64,000 nt of DNA from Lophium mytilinum (GCA_010093605.1 MU004198.1:1458928-1522927); one strand, 5' to 3'. Positions 1 to 10,654 are shown, counted from the stretch's first letter. Translations and numbers: made by a program. The notes: generated by a model not told the origin, from the letters alone.

Positions 1-1080
1 CAGCGGTCCCGAGGACCGGATATGCCGACAAAGCGCCTGGTATTGACGCTCAACACGCAAACACCCCAACCAATCTTACCAAAGCATATGAAGAAGCTCA
101 AGTTCTTGGACATCGATGCCACCGAGTTTGCACGACAACTTACCATAATCGAATCCAGGCTATACGGAAAAGTCAGGCCTACTGAGTGCTTGAAAAAGAC
201 CTGGCAGAAGAAATTGGCTCCTGGCGAGCCAGACCCAGCCTCGAATGTGAAGGCACTGATTTTACACTCTAACCAACTGACAAATTGGGTTGCTCAGATG
301 ATCCTTACACAACAAGATGTCAAACGCAGAGTCATTGTCATCAAGCATTTCGTCAATGTTGCAGATGTAAGTTCGCAATCATGTACTGGGGCGCAAATCT
401 GACAAACGTAGAAATGCCGAACTCTCAACAACTTCTCGACCCTCACATCCATCATTTCAGCATTTGGCACAGCGCCAATTCATCGACTGAATAGGACCTG
501 GCAAGCCGTGAACGCGCGTTCAATGACTACCTTGGAAAGCATGCGCAAGTTAATGGGAACCCCCAAGAATTTTGCCGAGTATCGAGACACTCTACACAAG
601 GCGAACCCGCCTTGCATCCCGTTCTTTGGTATACATACTTTTCGGTTTATTGGTAGTGAGCGACTCTGATGTTTCTAGGTGTATATCTTACCGATCTTAC
701 GTTCATCGAAGACGGCATTCCTTCTCTTATCAAGAAGACGAACCTCATCAACTTCGCTAAGCGGGCGAGGACTGCCGAGGTCATCCGCGACATCCAGCAG
801 TATCAGAACGTGCCCTATCCTCTCCAGCCTGTACCCGAACTGCAAGATTACATCTTGACGAATATGCAAACGGCCAACGACGTACACGAGATGTACGACA
901 CCAGCTTGCAGGTTGAGCCTCGCGAGCGCGAGGATGAGAAGATAGCAAGGTACGGCGACTTTGTGGCTTCAATCCGGCCACATCGCTCCTCAATCTTCGA
1001 TTGATCGTTTGAGTTGGCCGGACGTTGCTAACTATTGATTGTTTCGCTTCAGGCTTCTATCCGAGTCCGGATTCCTATGA
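1..1080 (+). CDS. Cdc25-type Ras guanine nucleotide exchange factor, 3' part
   Basis: This is the C-terminal part of a RasGEF that activates Ras by exchanging GDP for GTP at the membrane. The reading frame is already open at base 1, so the 5' part lies outside the window. Exons I infer: 1-366, 412-628, 679-949 and 1053-1080 with stop TGA at 1078-1080; all junctions keep frame with GT..AG borders and a GCTAAC branch site in the last intron. The spliced protein shows the RasGEF catalytic core: DATEFARQLT near the start, then VRPTECLKK, ASNVKALILHSNQLTNWV, a helical-hairpin region (ESMRKLMGTPKNFAEYR) and PCIPFFGVYLTDLTFIEDG, which is the family hallmark. The order and content match Cdc25/Ste6-type fungal GEFs. 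The N-terminal SH3 and REM regions typical of the family cannot be seen here. The family call is firm; the exact orthologue is not settled. Confidence 0.9.
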
Positions 1081-1479
1081 TGATACCCTACGACGCATCT
1101 ACCTCATGCAATACGATCGTGCTGGCGTTAGCTCTCTCGGGCTTGTGGGGGGTTTCAGATATGAGCGACATGGCGCATTTGTTCAAGGGGCTTCATGGCT
1201 GGAATTATGCGGAGGGCGTGAGCGGTGTTACTTACGTGGCGTAGCGTATGCTCGATTTCTGTAAGCCCCCATTTACTGTCTGGCGGTAACACCGGGTTTA
1301 TCTTAATGTCAAAATGCTCATTCGAGCTTCCTTCCTTCTTGACTCTGTTCACCAACATCCTCGAGGAACTCGTGATAATGACAATCGGCAAATTTTGCTG
1401 TGGCTTTTCGCGCTTGTGGGCAGTACTAGGCCATAAGTCTAGGCACACGAATTAAATACCGTTCAGCTCTACTTTGCTC
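1081..1479. other. Intergenic, 3' flank of RasGEF
   Basis: No convincing gene. The short frames present have no recognisable motif. It probably holds the 3' UTR of the RasGEF gene. Confidence 0.5.
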
Positions 1480-1640
1480 ACTTGACACCACTGAGAGGAG
1501 TAGCCCAGCTAGCTAATAGGCGGTGAGTCACATAGCAGTCTGATTTGCACTGCCTGGAACGTGACATCACGGCTACAGGTTTATAACCTTGTGGGGAGCC
1601 CCAAGCAGTGGCGAAGCAGTGTGCATTGGAACGATGCAGG
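1480..1640 (+). repeat. Degenerate copy of the family A MITE
   Basis: It is clearly related to the better copies at 34550 and 46656. Shared landmarks in the same order: GACACCACTG near the left, AGCAGTCTGATTTGCACTGC in the middle, then ATAACCTTGTGGGGAGCCCC followed by AAGCAGTGGCG and AGTGTGC on the right. The outer terminal repeats are too altered to place exact ends or a target duplication. Confidence 0.6.
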
Positions 1641-1809
1641 TGCACGCCGCTGTGTTCCTGTTTGTGTAACAGCCAATGCTACTTGGTAATATTACAGTCC
1701 TACAGAACAAAAGGCTTTATACCCCTGCAAAAGTTATTCTAGTTAACGGAATATCCCTCATCTGCTTCCAGTGTACCCACTATTTCTGTGTATGGATACG
1801 CCTGTATGG

Positions 1810-1899
1810 CACCGTCTGAGGTCCTCCAGTGTCCATTTACTGTTTGAAAAATGGCAAAGTTAGCGAGCCTGTAAGCTCTCCGAGCCACCTCAGACGGTG
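1810..1899. repeat. Family B fold-back element, 90 bp
   Basis: The ends are a perfect 13-bp inverted repeat: CACCGTCTGAGGT at 1810-1822 and ACCTCAGACGGTG at 1887-1899. The interior has no coding capacity. The same end motif recurs many times at 2.1-4.9 kb and once near 8.8 kb, which marks it as a dispersed short element rather than a chance palindrome. Confidence 0.7.
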
Positions 1900-2136
1900 G
1901 AGAACCGCTCGAGTGTGTACCGTAATCTACCCTTGCAGCCACCTGCACGCTAACCACAGGATGCTAGAAGAGGCTGTAGGTCACAAGTGGGCACGGGCTC
2001 GCTCCAACTTGCAACCTCCGCTCTACACGTTGCAGTCCTTGCTATCGCGTTCTGACCTCGATCGACCCCAGGGAGGGCCCCCGACGGCGGCAAGATGCTG
2101 CAAACATAGGGCTATCTCGCAGGGTCCAATTTACGG

Positions 2137-2275
2137 GTTGCTGTCTTTTACGGCGCCGTCCGATAATTTCTGGCCGCTTAGAGGACTCCAAACGGCGTCA
2201 GGCATGAGGGAAACCGACATCGCTGCTGGATTTTCTCGACGCCTTGGAGGGCTCCAGACGGCGTCACCCGCCTAG
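2137..2275. repeat. Family B element fragments
   Basis: Several copies of the family B end motif lie close together: GCGCCGTCCGATAATTTC near 2151, CTCCAAACGGCGTC near 2188 and GACGCC..CTCCAGACGGCGTC at about 2237-2266. They face both ways and look like overlapping or nested remnants. No gene is seen here. Confidence 0.5.
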
Positions 2276-2319
2276 CAAAACATACACAAACATTGTCTAA
2301 TTCGCGATATCCCCGAGAT

Positions 2320-2478
2320 TTGCCTACTCAACACCACTGTTGGGGGTAGCCTGGTTGCTGAGCAAGCAATCAATCAAGAAGCAGTCTAATCTGCACTGCT
2401 TGAAGCTTGACATCGCCCTTGAGTCTTCGAAACCCTGTAAGGGTACTCCAAGCAGTGGCGCCCCAGTCCAGTCACTGC
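2320..2478 (+). repeat. Family A MITE copy, left outer end lost
   Basis: The body closely matches the copy at 46656-46869: CAACACCACTGTTGGGGGTA, then AAGAAGCAGTCTAATCTGCA, CTGCTTGAAGCTTGACATCG and CCAAGCAGTGGCG. It ends at CAGTCACTG, the expected right terminus, but about 16 bp just inside the right end are missing and the outer left terminal repeat is not present. It sits about 95 bp upstream of the GH16 start codon, so it may lie in that promoter. Confidence 0.75.
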
Positions 2479-2571
2479 TTCTCAATGAGGCCAACGCCCA
2501 ACCTGCAACATTAAGAGTGGCAACGGCCTTCGCTTCATCATCTAAACAACCCCCCAGCTAGCATCCCAATC

Positions 2572-3728
2572 ATGTGGTCATTCACGAAGGCCTTTGGCAT
2601 CTGGCCGTGCCTCTTCATTTCCACGGTGTCAGCCTTCTGCGAGTGCGGCTACTCCGTTGATCCCCCAACCTCCTTCGTCCTCTTCACCGATCTCTTCGAG
2701 AATGACTTCCTCCATTCCCCAAATCTGACGGGTTCGGGCTGGATTCCGCAACAATACAATGTCGAACAATCGGACTCACGCGGCCCATACGGCAAGCAAT
2801 TCACTACGTCGAACGTCGTCTCAAACCCTCTCAAAGATCCATACTCCTGGGCTGGTGACAGCGTCCTTGGTGGGGACGCTGGTCTGCAGCTATGGGCACG
2901 CAAGGACAACGATGGAATGATTCCAGCCGCGGAGATCGCCACTGAGCGAACCGATTTCCTATACGGCAGTTTCCGTGTAGGCATGAAGATGTCGAAGGTC
3001 AATGGTACCTGCGGAGCTTTTTTCTGGGTATATGCCCCTCATACCTCCTCACCCAAATCCCCATTCCCAATCCCATCCCTACCTCGTCACCCTAACGCAA
3101 CCTCCAAAACTCACTCTCTCTCTCTAACCCGCCCCCCTAGTTCCACAACGACTCCCAAGAAATCGACATGGAATTCCTCTCCAAGCAATTCCACCCCCCT
3201 TCCGGCCCGAACACCGGCGCCGTCAACCTCGTCCTCCAAACCCCCGCCTCTCTGCAAGCCGGCTACGACGCCTCCGGCACCCCCGACTTTTCCACCCCCT
3301 CCCTCCCCTTCCCCCCAGACGCTGCGTACCACGATTACCGCTTTGACTGGTCCCCCGACGGCGTCGCCTTCTACGCTGACGGCGCCTTCCTGCACGTGAT
3401 GAACGTATCTACGCCCACGTCCCCTGGCCATTTGGTGCTGAATCACTGGAGTAACGGCGACCCAGCGTGGTCGGGCGGCCCCCCGGAGCAGGACACAGCC
3501 GTTACTGTTTCGTACATTAAAGCTTATTTCAACTCAAGCGACCCGGCGATGCAGGCGGCGTATAGGAAGCGGTGCCCGACGTATGATGCTAAGAGGGTTT
3601 GTGAGATGCTTGGGGGCGTAGGAAATGCGACTAATGGGACTGTGGCGCACGGGGAGGGGGCGCGGGCGTGTGTGAAGGGGTGGTTTGTGGTGGTTTTGGC
3701 GGTTTTGGCGGTTTATTGCATTTCTTAG
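2572..3728 (+). CDS. Secreted GH16-family glucanase-like protein, probably GPI-anchored
   Basis: Glycoside hydrolase family 16 enzymes cleave or rearrange beta-1,3/1,4-glucans, often in the cell wall. Exons: 2572-3027 and 3141-3728, with an intron of 113 nt, giving 347 aa. Translation starts at ATG 2572 with a hydrophobic signal peptide (FGIWPCLFISTVSAFCECG). The catalytic signature E-I-D-M-E falls at residues 159-163, supplying nucleophile Glu159, Asp161 and acid/base Glu163. Other family traits are the ATERTDFLYGSFRVGMKM strand before the site and YHDYRFDWSPDGVAFYADG after it. The C-terminus ends in a small-residue stretch and a hydrophobic tail (WFVVVLAVLAVYCIS), as expected for a GPI signal. 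Reading straight through the intron would give a shifted, proline/threonine-rich false C-terminus. Subfamily and substrate cannot be told by eye. Confidence 0.9.
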
Positions 3729-3807
3729 GCCGTATACCTTTGTATGGTTATTATCCGAAGCATATCATGGCTATTGTATATAGTTAATTGACTGCATTCT
3801 GCGAGGC

Positions 3808-3903
3808 TGCCACTGTCAGGGGTACCCCCATACGAGGTCAAAATTGTGAACGCATCAATTTTGAACAGTCAGTAACCTCGTTGGGCCACCTCAGACAGTG
3901 GCA
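3808..3903. repeat. Family B fold-back element, 96 bp
   Basis: It has perfect 10-bp inverted ends, TGCCACTGTC at 3808-3817 and GACAGTGGCA at 3894-3903. The right arm continues inward as GGCCACCTCAGACAGTGGCA. The adjoining AAGGAAGGGTCCA is shared with the unit ending at 4298, so the repeated segment extends past the inverted end. Confidence 0.7.
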
Positions 3904-3939
3904 AGGAAGGGTCCACAGCTCAGAATCTCGTGGTTTGTC

Positions 3940-4330
3940 AGGTTGAATTTGTTCATGTTCTGAAATGCCACTGTGTGGTGAACCCAATGCACCTAGGATG
4001 CCACCGTTTGAAGCACCTCAACCCTTACAAAATCAGCAATGCAAGTGTTTTCCATAACCTCAAGACTCGTTGTGCCACCTTAAACGGTGCTCTTCACACT
4101 GCAACAAGCGATTCGGTTCCAACTCTCGATTAAGTATTATGTTAGGCTGAATATCTTCACCTTCCAAATCACCTCCATGTTGTAAACCCAAGGATACCGG
4201 GTTGCCGCCGTCTGAAGCGCCTCATTACTTTTATAAAATCAACGATGAGAGTAAATTGAACTATCCAAAAGCTAGCTGGGCCACCTTAGACAGTGGCAAA
4301 GAAGGGTCCATAGACTCGTAATGCGTGGGT
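3940..4330 (+). repeat. Direct duplication of about 200 bp containing two family B units
   Basis: Two tandem, diverged copies begin near 3940 (GGTTGAATTTGTTCA) and near 4147 (GGCTGAATATCTTCA). Each runs through AACCCAA, then a family B left end (GCCACCGTTTGAAGCACCTC at 4000; GCCGCCGTCTGAAGCGCCTC at 4204), an AAAATCA..ATG interior and a right end (AAACGGTG at 4082-4089; TTAGACAGTGGCA near 4286-4298). The tandem layout points to local duplication after insertion. Confidence 0.65.
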
Positions 4331-4400
4331 CTCACCCCAGATACTACACTTCCCTGAACCGGAATCTTGCACGAACATCGTGCCGGTCGTAACTTGGCTG

Positions 4401-4870
4401 CACCGTCTGAAGGCCCTCAAGCAGGTAAGAAAAACAAAGCGCGATGTCAGAGATTACAGCATGTAAATCAGATGCTACGAACACCCCAAGCCTTTTCCAA
4501 CGCCCCGCCGCCGTCTGAAGACCCTTAAGCAGGCAGGAATAACTAAGAGAGATGTCATAGATTACAGCATGTAAACTAGATGCTGCGAAACCCTAAGCCT
4601 TTTCCAACGCCCCGCCACCGTCTAAAGTCCTCTGACAGGTTGAGAAAATCTAGATAGTAATGTCATAAACCACAACGCGCGAATTAGACGCTTGCTACTT
4701 CTTAAACTTTAGTTTGTATAGATCTTAGGGATGTTGTATATTAGACTATATTTATGTGCGTTCTTTCTTATGCTTGACGCCGTCTGCAGTCCTCCAAGAT
4801 ATCGAGAAAATCTGGCTGCGATGTTGTTTTCCCTCATGTCTGACGCCGTCTGGAGTTCCTCCTGAGATAA
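4401..4870 (+). repeat. Tandem array of units headed by C(A/G)CCGTCTGAAG, period about 108 bp
   Basis: Heads lie at 4401, 4509 and 4616 (periods 108 and 107), with further worn heads at 4778 and 4844. Units 1 and 2 share AGATTACAGCATGTAAA, then AGATGCT and AAGCCTTTTCCAACGCCCCG almost unchanged; unit 3 is clearly related but more worn. No reading frame is kept between units. This is non-coding repeat DNA derived from family B elements. Confidence 0.75.
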
Positions 4871-5015
4871 ATGCAAGTTTGGAAAAATCGATACGAGATG
4901 CCTCTAATTAAATAAGTCCCAAGTCCACAAAACGCCCCAGCCCTATCCCCTTCTGAAATCTAACATCTAATACTAATACACTCCCCAAACCCCCCTCTCT
5001 AATCTAAACGCAAAA

Positions 5016-5870
5016 TCAATACAACCCCAAAACATCCACAAACCCACACCTCCGACACCTTACCTCCCCACACTGGGTGGGCAGTGTGCCTCCCACCAAC
5101 CCCGGCACCCCCTTTACCTCCTTACTCATCATCAACCCCTCCACCACCCTCTTAAACCCCTCCCCTTCCTCCCCAACCCCCCTGATCACGACTTTCTTCA
5201 CCCCCCTCACCAGCCCAAACAGCGCCAGCGCCGGCTCCACCGGACAATCGCCCCAGCTGCTCTGCCGCACCTCGATCTCTAAACTCTCGCAGCCGCTAAA
5301 GGCCGCGCGCGCCTGCTCCGCCGAGAAGCGCGGGTCGATGTCGATGCGCAGCGTGAGCTTCCAGCGGCGGATGTAAGCAGCTGCGGGGGCGGAGAGGATG
5401 GGCGGGTAGGCGGGGGCGGGCATAGTCGCGGAGAGCGGGGGGCGGGCGAGGGAGGGGAGGGAGGTGAGTAACGAGGGGTGGGCGGTGAAAGTGTGGGCGT
5501 AGAGGAGCGGGGTAGCTTCGGTGAAGGTCTGGCGGCAGGTGGAGAGGATCGCGGGGTGCAGCGAGGAGGGGTTGCCGAGGAGCAGGCCGTAGATTTCGTT
5601 GCGGAGTTCGCCGGGGAGGGAGAGGAGGCGCGATTGCGGTTGGTACTGGAAGAGAGGCGGGTTGGGAGGGGTGGCTTTGGGATCTAGAAGGGCGTCCGCG
5701 TTGGGTGCGGGTACGGCGAGGCGTTGGGCATTAGGTTGAGGATTCCGGTGGGCGGGGGGTGCGAGCCCAGGTAGCACCGGTTCTGGAGGCTGAGATTGGA
5801 CGAGGGGATGGTGAGGTGGAGGCGGGGGTGCTTGGACTTGGGGGTGGAGGAGTGCGGCGTAGGAGTCCAT
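5016..5870 (-). CDS. 2EXR/F-box-like fungal protein of unknown function
   Basis: One exon, 284 aa. Residues 1-75 are proline- and alanine-rich and likely disordered. The centre has SRLLSLPGELRNEIYGLLLG followed by HPAILSTCRQTFTEATPLLY, the pattern of the large fungal 2EXR/F-box-like family (LPxELRxxIY, then xxxLLxxCRQxxxEAxPLLY). These proteins are often assumed to be substrate adaptors, but function is rarely known. The C-terminus has a CGEVRCRRCG cluster of three cysteines that might bind metal. GC content is high. The frame stays open without an ATG for about 80 codons upstream, so an upstream spliced start cannot be excluded; I use the ATG at 5868-5870. Confidence 0.7.
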   Translation of the reverse strand: MDSYAALLHPQVQAPPPPPHHPLVQSQPPEPVLPGLAPPAHRNPQPNAQRLAVPAPNADALLDPKATPPNPPLFQYQPQSRLLSLPGELRNEIYGLLLGNPSSLHPAILSTCRQTFTEATPLLYAHTFTAHPSLLTSLPSLARPPLSATMPAPAYPPILSAPAAAYIRRWKLTLRIDIDPRFSAEQARAAFSGCESLEIEVRQSSWGDCPVEPALALFGLVRGVKKVVIRGVGEEGEGFKRVVEGLMMSKEVKGVPGLVGGTLPTQCGEVRCRRCGFVDVLGLY

Positions 5871-7463
5871 GATTGAGATGGAGTCGGTGGAGTTGGAGTG
5901 GATGTTGTTGAGATTGTTACAGAGGATGAGATGGGAGACGGGGGAGCGGAGGCCGAATCGGGCGGTGACGACGCTGAGGATGAGGTTGTTGGTGTAGAAG
6001 ATAATGAAGAAGAGGTCGATGTTGTAAGCGAGGAAGACAGAGAGGTAGATGATGAAGTGTGCAGCATGGAGTGCACCTCGTCGTTGATATACGGCGTCCT
6101 CAACTCAAGATATGTTGATGGTTGGATGGCAGCACTTGACTCGATCAAGCGTAGTAGTCTTCAGATAAGCCCAATGTTCCTAAAGTCGAATAACAACCGC
6201 CCACGTTCTTTGCAGCTCGAAGCGATGTTCTTGTTCAATATTCAGCCATGGTTCGGCAAGCCACCTCATATATACTCATCCACTCCTATCCAGCAGCACA
6301 TCATGCTCAGCTCCAGCCCGGCTAGTCCCTTGCACAAAGCTGACTCCCTGGCGCCACGAAACGCCTATCGATAGGATCCTCACAGGGTCCGCCCTGCCGA
6401 TCCCTCGCGTTTCGCAAAAACTGCGAAGGAAAAGTAACCGCGACGCTTCTACGCGACCTCACCGCAACGACGTCTCTCCACCGCTCTCCTGAGCTGATAA
6501 CGTATCAAGTTGAGACAGGGTCGCCAGGGGCGAAGCTCGGAGTACACTCTGTGCTGTGGGCTCCCGACTTGCTCCGATGGCGCGGGCGAGGCCGGCGGTA
6601 AGCACATCGAAGGGTCGGTCTGCTGTCTGTGGACTGATCGCACGGTCTACCAACCTTATATAACGGGGTTAGGTTCCACAATTCCATGATTCAACCTTTA
6701 GCTGCTATTCTCATCTGCGATATATTTCTTTCATGTTGCGTCTCGGGTGGGGTCGGAGCGGTACGTTCCCTGTGTTAGGTGTCATGGTATCTCTCGCGGG
6801 TCTTTTTCGTCATTTCAAGTCTTTGATGAGTCTTCCTGATCGGGTGTCTGTGCTTCTATTCGTGATGGATCTAGATTTATGCTGACGCTGCATTTGTTTT
6901 CAATTGCGCATAATAAACATACAAGCATGATATCGAAGTCGGGCCGAGTGACTCTCAGTGTCAAACATCAGCCCACCGAACTTCCTGCTGCGATCCGCGA
7001 TGACCACTAGATGACGATGGTTTTGAATTCCCAAAGACAGAGAGGAAAACAGAGCTACTCGTGTCGCTGACATGGAGCGGCGAAGGTGATGTTGCAAGCC
7101 TGCAAAGGGCGTATCCAAAGGTGCAAAGAACCCATTCTTGAAAAACGCCGACGCTAAAGGAACACAAAAAAGCAGAGGAGCGGTGTAGAAAAGAGCGGAT
7201 TTCTGGCATAGTGTATCCTAGGGCGGGTTAAGATGTCGGATAGGCGAGTTTTGTGAAGGAGGCGGAGAAAGAAGATTCGGTCTCGTCGTTATACTCGTTG
7301 GAAGAGCAGCGCAACGGTAGGTTGGACATCTATACAGGTATGGCCCGATATTCGCGTACGAGGATGCGAGTCCAGGTGCAATTCCAGGGTCGTGTAGTCG
7401 AGGAAGAACTTCGATCATACTCGTCCAACTCCGGCCAGGACAGTCCGAGACCTCTCTCCATCA
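5871..7463. other. Gene-poor intergenic stretch
   Basis: No gene I can support. An acidic plus-strand frame at 5898-6374 is antisense to the Ser/Thr-rich leader of the gene at 5016-5870 and looks like low-complexity shadow. The rest holds short frames without motifs. Confidence 0.45.
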
Positions 7464-8025
7464 CTACACCATCAATCCAACAGCCACCACTCCCGCCGCT
7501 ACCATATTCTTCCTCCATCCGCCTGCTACCGCAGTCCCTATTGCGCCCCCAGCCACTGTCTTCGTCACCCCGACTTTTCCTGTCAATGTGCCCAACCCAA
7601 CATCTCCTTTACCGACGTACGTTGGAAGCTGGTCCGGTACCTGGGCGAAAGTCTGGGTGTAGATGACGGCGACCCATGTCTTGACGCCTTTGATGGTGGT
7701 TTCGACCCACTGGGTGCTCACGACAGGGGAATCGCTTTGGGTCAGGACTGCACCCACGCCGTTGACGATTTCGCGGAGTCTGCGGTATGTTTAGCCGGTG
7801 CATGAGATGAGATGAGATGAAAAGCAGTAAAAGAAGCACCTACTCAAGATTTGGATCGGTTGTCGGTGCTGGCGGAGGTGGCGGAAGAACTGTAGAAGCT
7901 GGTACATTCGTTGGTGTCGCGGTCGGGAGAATAGCTGTTGCTGGTAGACTGGCTGGGCGAGGTATTAAGACATGAGAAGCTGCCAGCGCGGGTAAGAGGA
8001 GGGAAGTGAGTGTTGCGAGCCGCAT
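7464..8025 (-). CDS. Kre1-like small GPI-anchored wall protein
   Basis: Two exons, 7844-8025 and 7464-7779, give 165 aa. The intron (7780-7843) starts GTAGGT, ends CGCAG and carries a GCTAAAC branch site and a small (GATGA)n-type run. The protein begins with a signal peptide (MRLATLTSLLLPALAASHV), followed by a Pro/Thr/Ala-rich spacer and then the conserved block VSTQWVETTIKGVKTWVAVI with YTQTFAQVPDQLP, and GKGDVGLGTLTGKVG. It ends with a hydrophobic tail (KNMVAAGVVAVGLMV) fitting a GPI signal. This block is what I recall from filamentous-fungal Kre1-family proteins. Kre1 takes part in beta-1,6-glucan assembly and killer-toxin binding in yeast; that role is inferred here, not shown. Confidence 0.7.
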
Positions 8026-10524
8026 CGTTGCCGATTAAGTTTATATCCAAATCCAATGGAAGTAGGAGAGAAAGTTTCTTAACTCTGTGAGGTCCAATAG
8101 GGACCTCGTGTTCGTAGGTTTCAAAGACAGCAGACTTGGAGTCCGATATTGCGAAGAGCGATGGGATGACGGCTACTGTGGCTAGTTGCTTTTTCAATTG
8201 TTCTCGTGTGTATGCTTGGGCTAAACAACCAAGCTATTCTGTTCGATCCAAAGGATTCCCGGAACCTAGGAAGACGAAAAGAGCGAAAATGGAGCAAGTC
8301 CTGCAAAAAGAGCGTTCGAAAGTCTCGGTACCGAAAGAGGGTCTCAGATAAGGCGTGGACAGCTGCGATGTTTCCTGGGTAGAACAGACACGCAGATTCG
8401 CCTTAGTGGTAGGCGCAGGAACTTCGTCACTGTGTAATGGAGGCGTCGTCGAACGCGCAAGCCTCAGACCGGAGGTATCAAAAGGCGGCGCAATGCATGC
8501 AGCGTCGGAGCAAAGCGGGGAGACGAACGAAGATACAGAATCTGGGACGTATGTATTTCTGGGTGGATAAGGCAATTCTCTGTATACAAGGCGCCGTAAA
8601 GTAAACGAGTGTAGTGGTGTGGGAAAAGAGGTACGAAAACGAGAGACAAGAGGAAAGCGATTCGCAAGGCTGTACAGCTGAAGAGGGTGGGCACGAGTTG
8701 ATGAGCAAACCGGGTAGTAGCTATCTATCATGGAGCAATCTCCAAGCGCCTCTCGTGGGCTGGAGCAGTACCACCCCGACCACGAATTGAAGCCGTGGAA
8801 AGGGCCGGGATGCGCGCCGTCCGATAATGCTGGCTGATTGCGCCGTCTGAGTGGTGGGTCGCATGCCAGTGTAGCCCGTTTCGTCCTCGTTCAACGGCCG
8901 CTACTGGGATCCAAAGCCCAACCAGCCGACTTCCTCAATCAACTCAGCTTCGCTATGATGCCTCGGCCAGATAAAGGAAGCATCACGAGGCATCCTAAAT
9001 GCTTCGCCGCGCCGTACCTCTATCCTGAAACGCTCGTCCTTGATTTCCTCCTCAAATGGATATATCTACAGCGTGTTCAACAAGATCCCCTTTCCACGCG
9101 GCTCTACGGCGGCAGCTCCGCCTCGTATCGCGCGGTCCGGCTCCTTCGATACGATGCGCACAGGGACCCCGATGCTTGATCAGAACTTTCTTTGCTCCGG
9201 CCACTGACGCGTCAGCGAAAGACCACAGTCGTCCATGGATGTGCCGCTGTTCGCTCTCTTTTCGCAACAATCAGCTGCTCATCCCCCTCCATCCGTCGTA
9301 GCTTCACCGGGTTCCATCTTGATAAGCCTCGCGCTATCGAAAGGGTCTCCAGTAAGTTGCAGGCATGTAAAGCTTAGTCAACGGCTATGCGGACGACAGC
9401 GGCAGTTGTATTTTCGTACCTGCGTTAGTCCGCGCTGCACGGGGCTCCGGGAGCCATGGTGTTTAAGACGATATCCGCTCCGAGTGCGACGTCGGACGAC
9501 GCGGCTCTCCTTATTTAGCTGTGCTGCCGTCGTGCGTTGCGAAGCGGATGATTCGGTGAGTTTTGTCAGCGTTTGTACGAACCTCGGATGCTAAAGTTAG
9601 TTCAGGTGTATAAGTCATGGTGTGCTCGTATCTCCTAATCGACAGCTGCTTCGATTTAGAGCCGGCGCGCAAGGACATTTTTGGACTCTCTTCCAATTTT
9701 TCCATCGGAGTCCCTGGTGCAAGCACCTCTTTGCCACCTGCAAAGCAAACGCGCTTCGATTCCTGGAAGTTAACAACTCCGCTTCATCTTTGGGTAAGAC
9801 ACAACACTGTACAAAACACTCCCAATCTACGAGAAGGGATTCGACTCGAATGAAACATCCCGCTCTGGACCTATCTTAGCACTTCAGCCCAGCTCTCCGT
9901 GCGGCAAAACTTGTGCCTCCATTCCAAACCTCATTTCGCAATTCGAGTACGCGTCACAGTGACCACGAGGTCGGCAACAAAGATTTCACCACTTTCTCAA
10001 GTTTCCCCATAGACTTCTAATGGTAATTAGTTGAACGAATGAGATGGGTGTGACTGCTTCTTGTAACACTACCACATTTCCAGAGAAGATGGGCTCCTTC
10101 AATACAGCTGGTTGAAAGGAAAAAAATAAAGGTGTACGTCACCCCGAACTCCGGACTAGAGACTTAGAGTAGGTGCTTTGGGAGCTTGTCTAGTCTTTAG
10201 ATGTGGGGGTGCACACTCTTGATACAGATGCTGAAGCAGGTTGTATATCTAGGTTTAGTTGTTGCTTGAACTCAATCTGCAGCTTTCTGGAATACTAAGA
10301 ACAATAGACGTGAAACTGGGTATTGAGAGTAAACGGTGGTAAGGAGCGATATGCAGATCCTGAAGCCAGTCCGTGCGATTTTGACTCTCTTCCAGCATGT
10401 CAGTATCGCGGCCGTCAAAATCAGATTACCGATTTTCGAGACCTATTATAAGAGGTAATTTACTCTTTGGGATAATCTATATATTTTTTTTACTTTCAAA
10501 GCATTTCACAACAACAAAATCCAA
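8026..10524. other. Gene-poor region between the Kre1-like and arrestin genes
   Basis: Many frames of 60 to 165 codons overlap on both strands and none carries a recognisable domain. One family B end (GCGCCGTCTGAGTGG) lies near 8834 with a second partial one (GCCGTCCGATAATGC) near 8818. The 5' UTR of the Kre1-like gene probably occupies the first few hundred bases. Confidence 0.4.
8818..8860 (+). repeat. Solitary family B element remnant
   Basis: Two direct, partial copies of the family B end motif, GCCGTCCGATAATG near 8818 and GCGCCGTCTGAGTGG near 8834. GCGCCGTCCGATAATTTC near 2151 is nearly the same, so this is a copy of that sub-type. Confidence 0.45.
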
Positions 10525-10654
10525 ATGGTCTGCGGACCAATCGCTCTAAAAAACTTCTTCCAAGGGGTTTCGTCGGCGGCCACCATAAAGGTGGTGGGCT
10601 CACTACGGTGAGCCCCAGGTTTTGCTCCCCTAAGGCTATGGGCTCAAAACTTGG
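10525..10654. repeat. Cluster of four adjacent hairpins
   Basis: Four inverted repeats follow one another: TGGTC/GACCA (10526-10530, 10535-10539); CCACC/GGTGG with a 5-nt loop (10580-10584, 10590-10594); GGGCTCAC/GTGAGCCC with a TACG loop (10596-10603, 10608-10615); and CCAGGTTTTG/CAAAACTTGG with one mismatch (10615-10624, 10645-10654). The cluster is flanked by T-rich runs near 10485 and 10668. It could be a structured RNA or a fold-back element; nothing decides between them. Confidence 0.4.

Noticed and set aside
3028-3399. Reading the GH16 gene straight through 3028 to a stop at 3399
   Set aside because: The added sequence is a low-complexity Pro/Thr/Ser run, while splicing at 3028/3140 restores the EIDME active site in frame.
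5898-6374. Acidic plus-strand ORF of 158 codons
   Set aside because: It is antisense to a Ser/Thr-rich leader of the minus-strand gene and has only low-complexity composition at its start.
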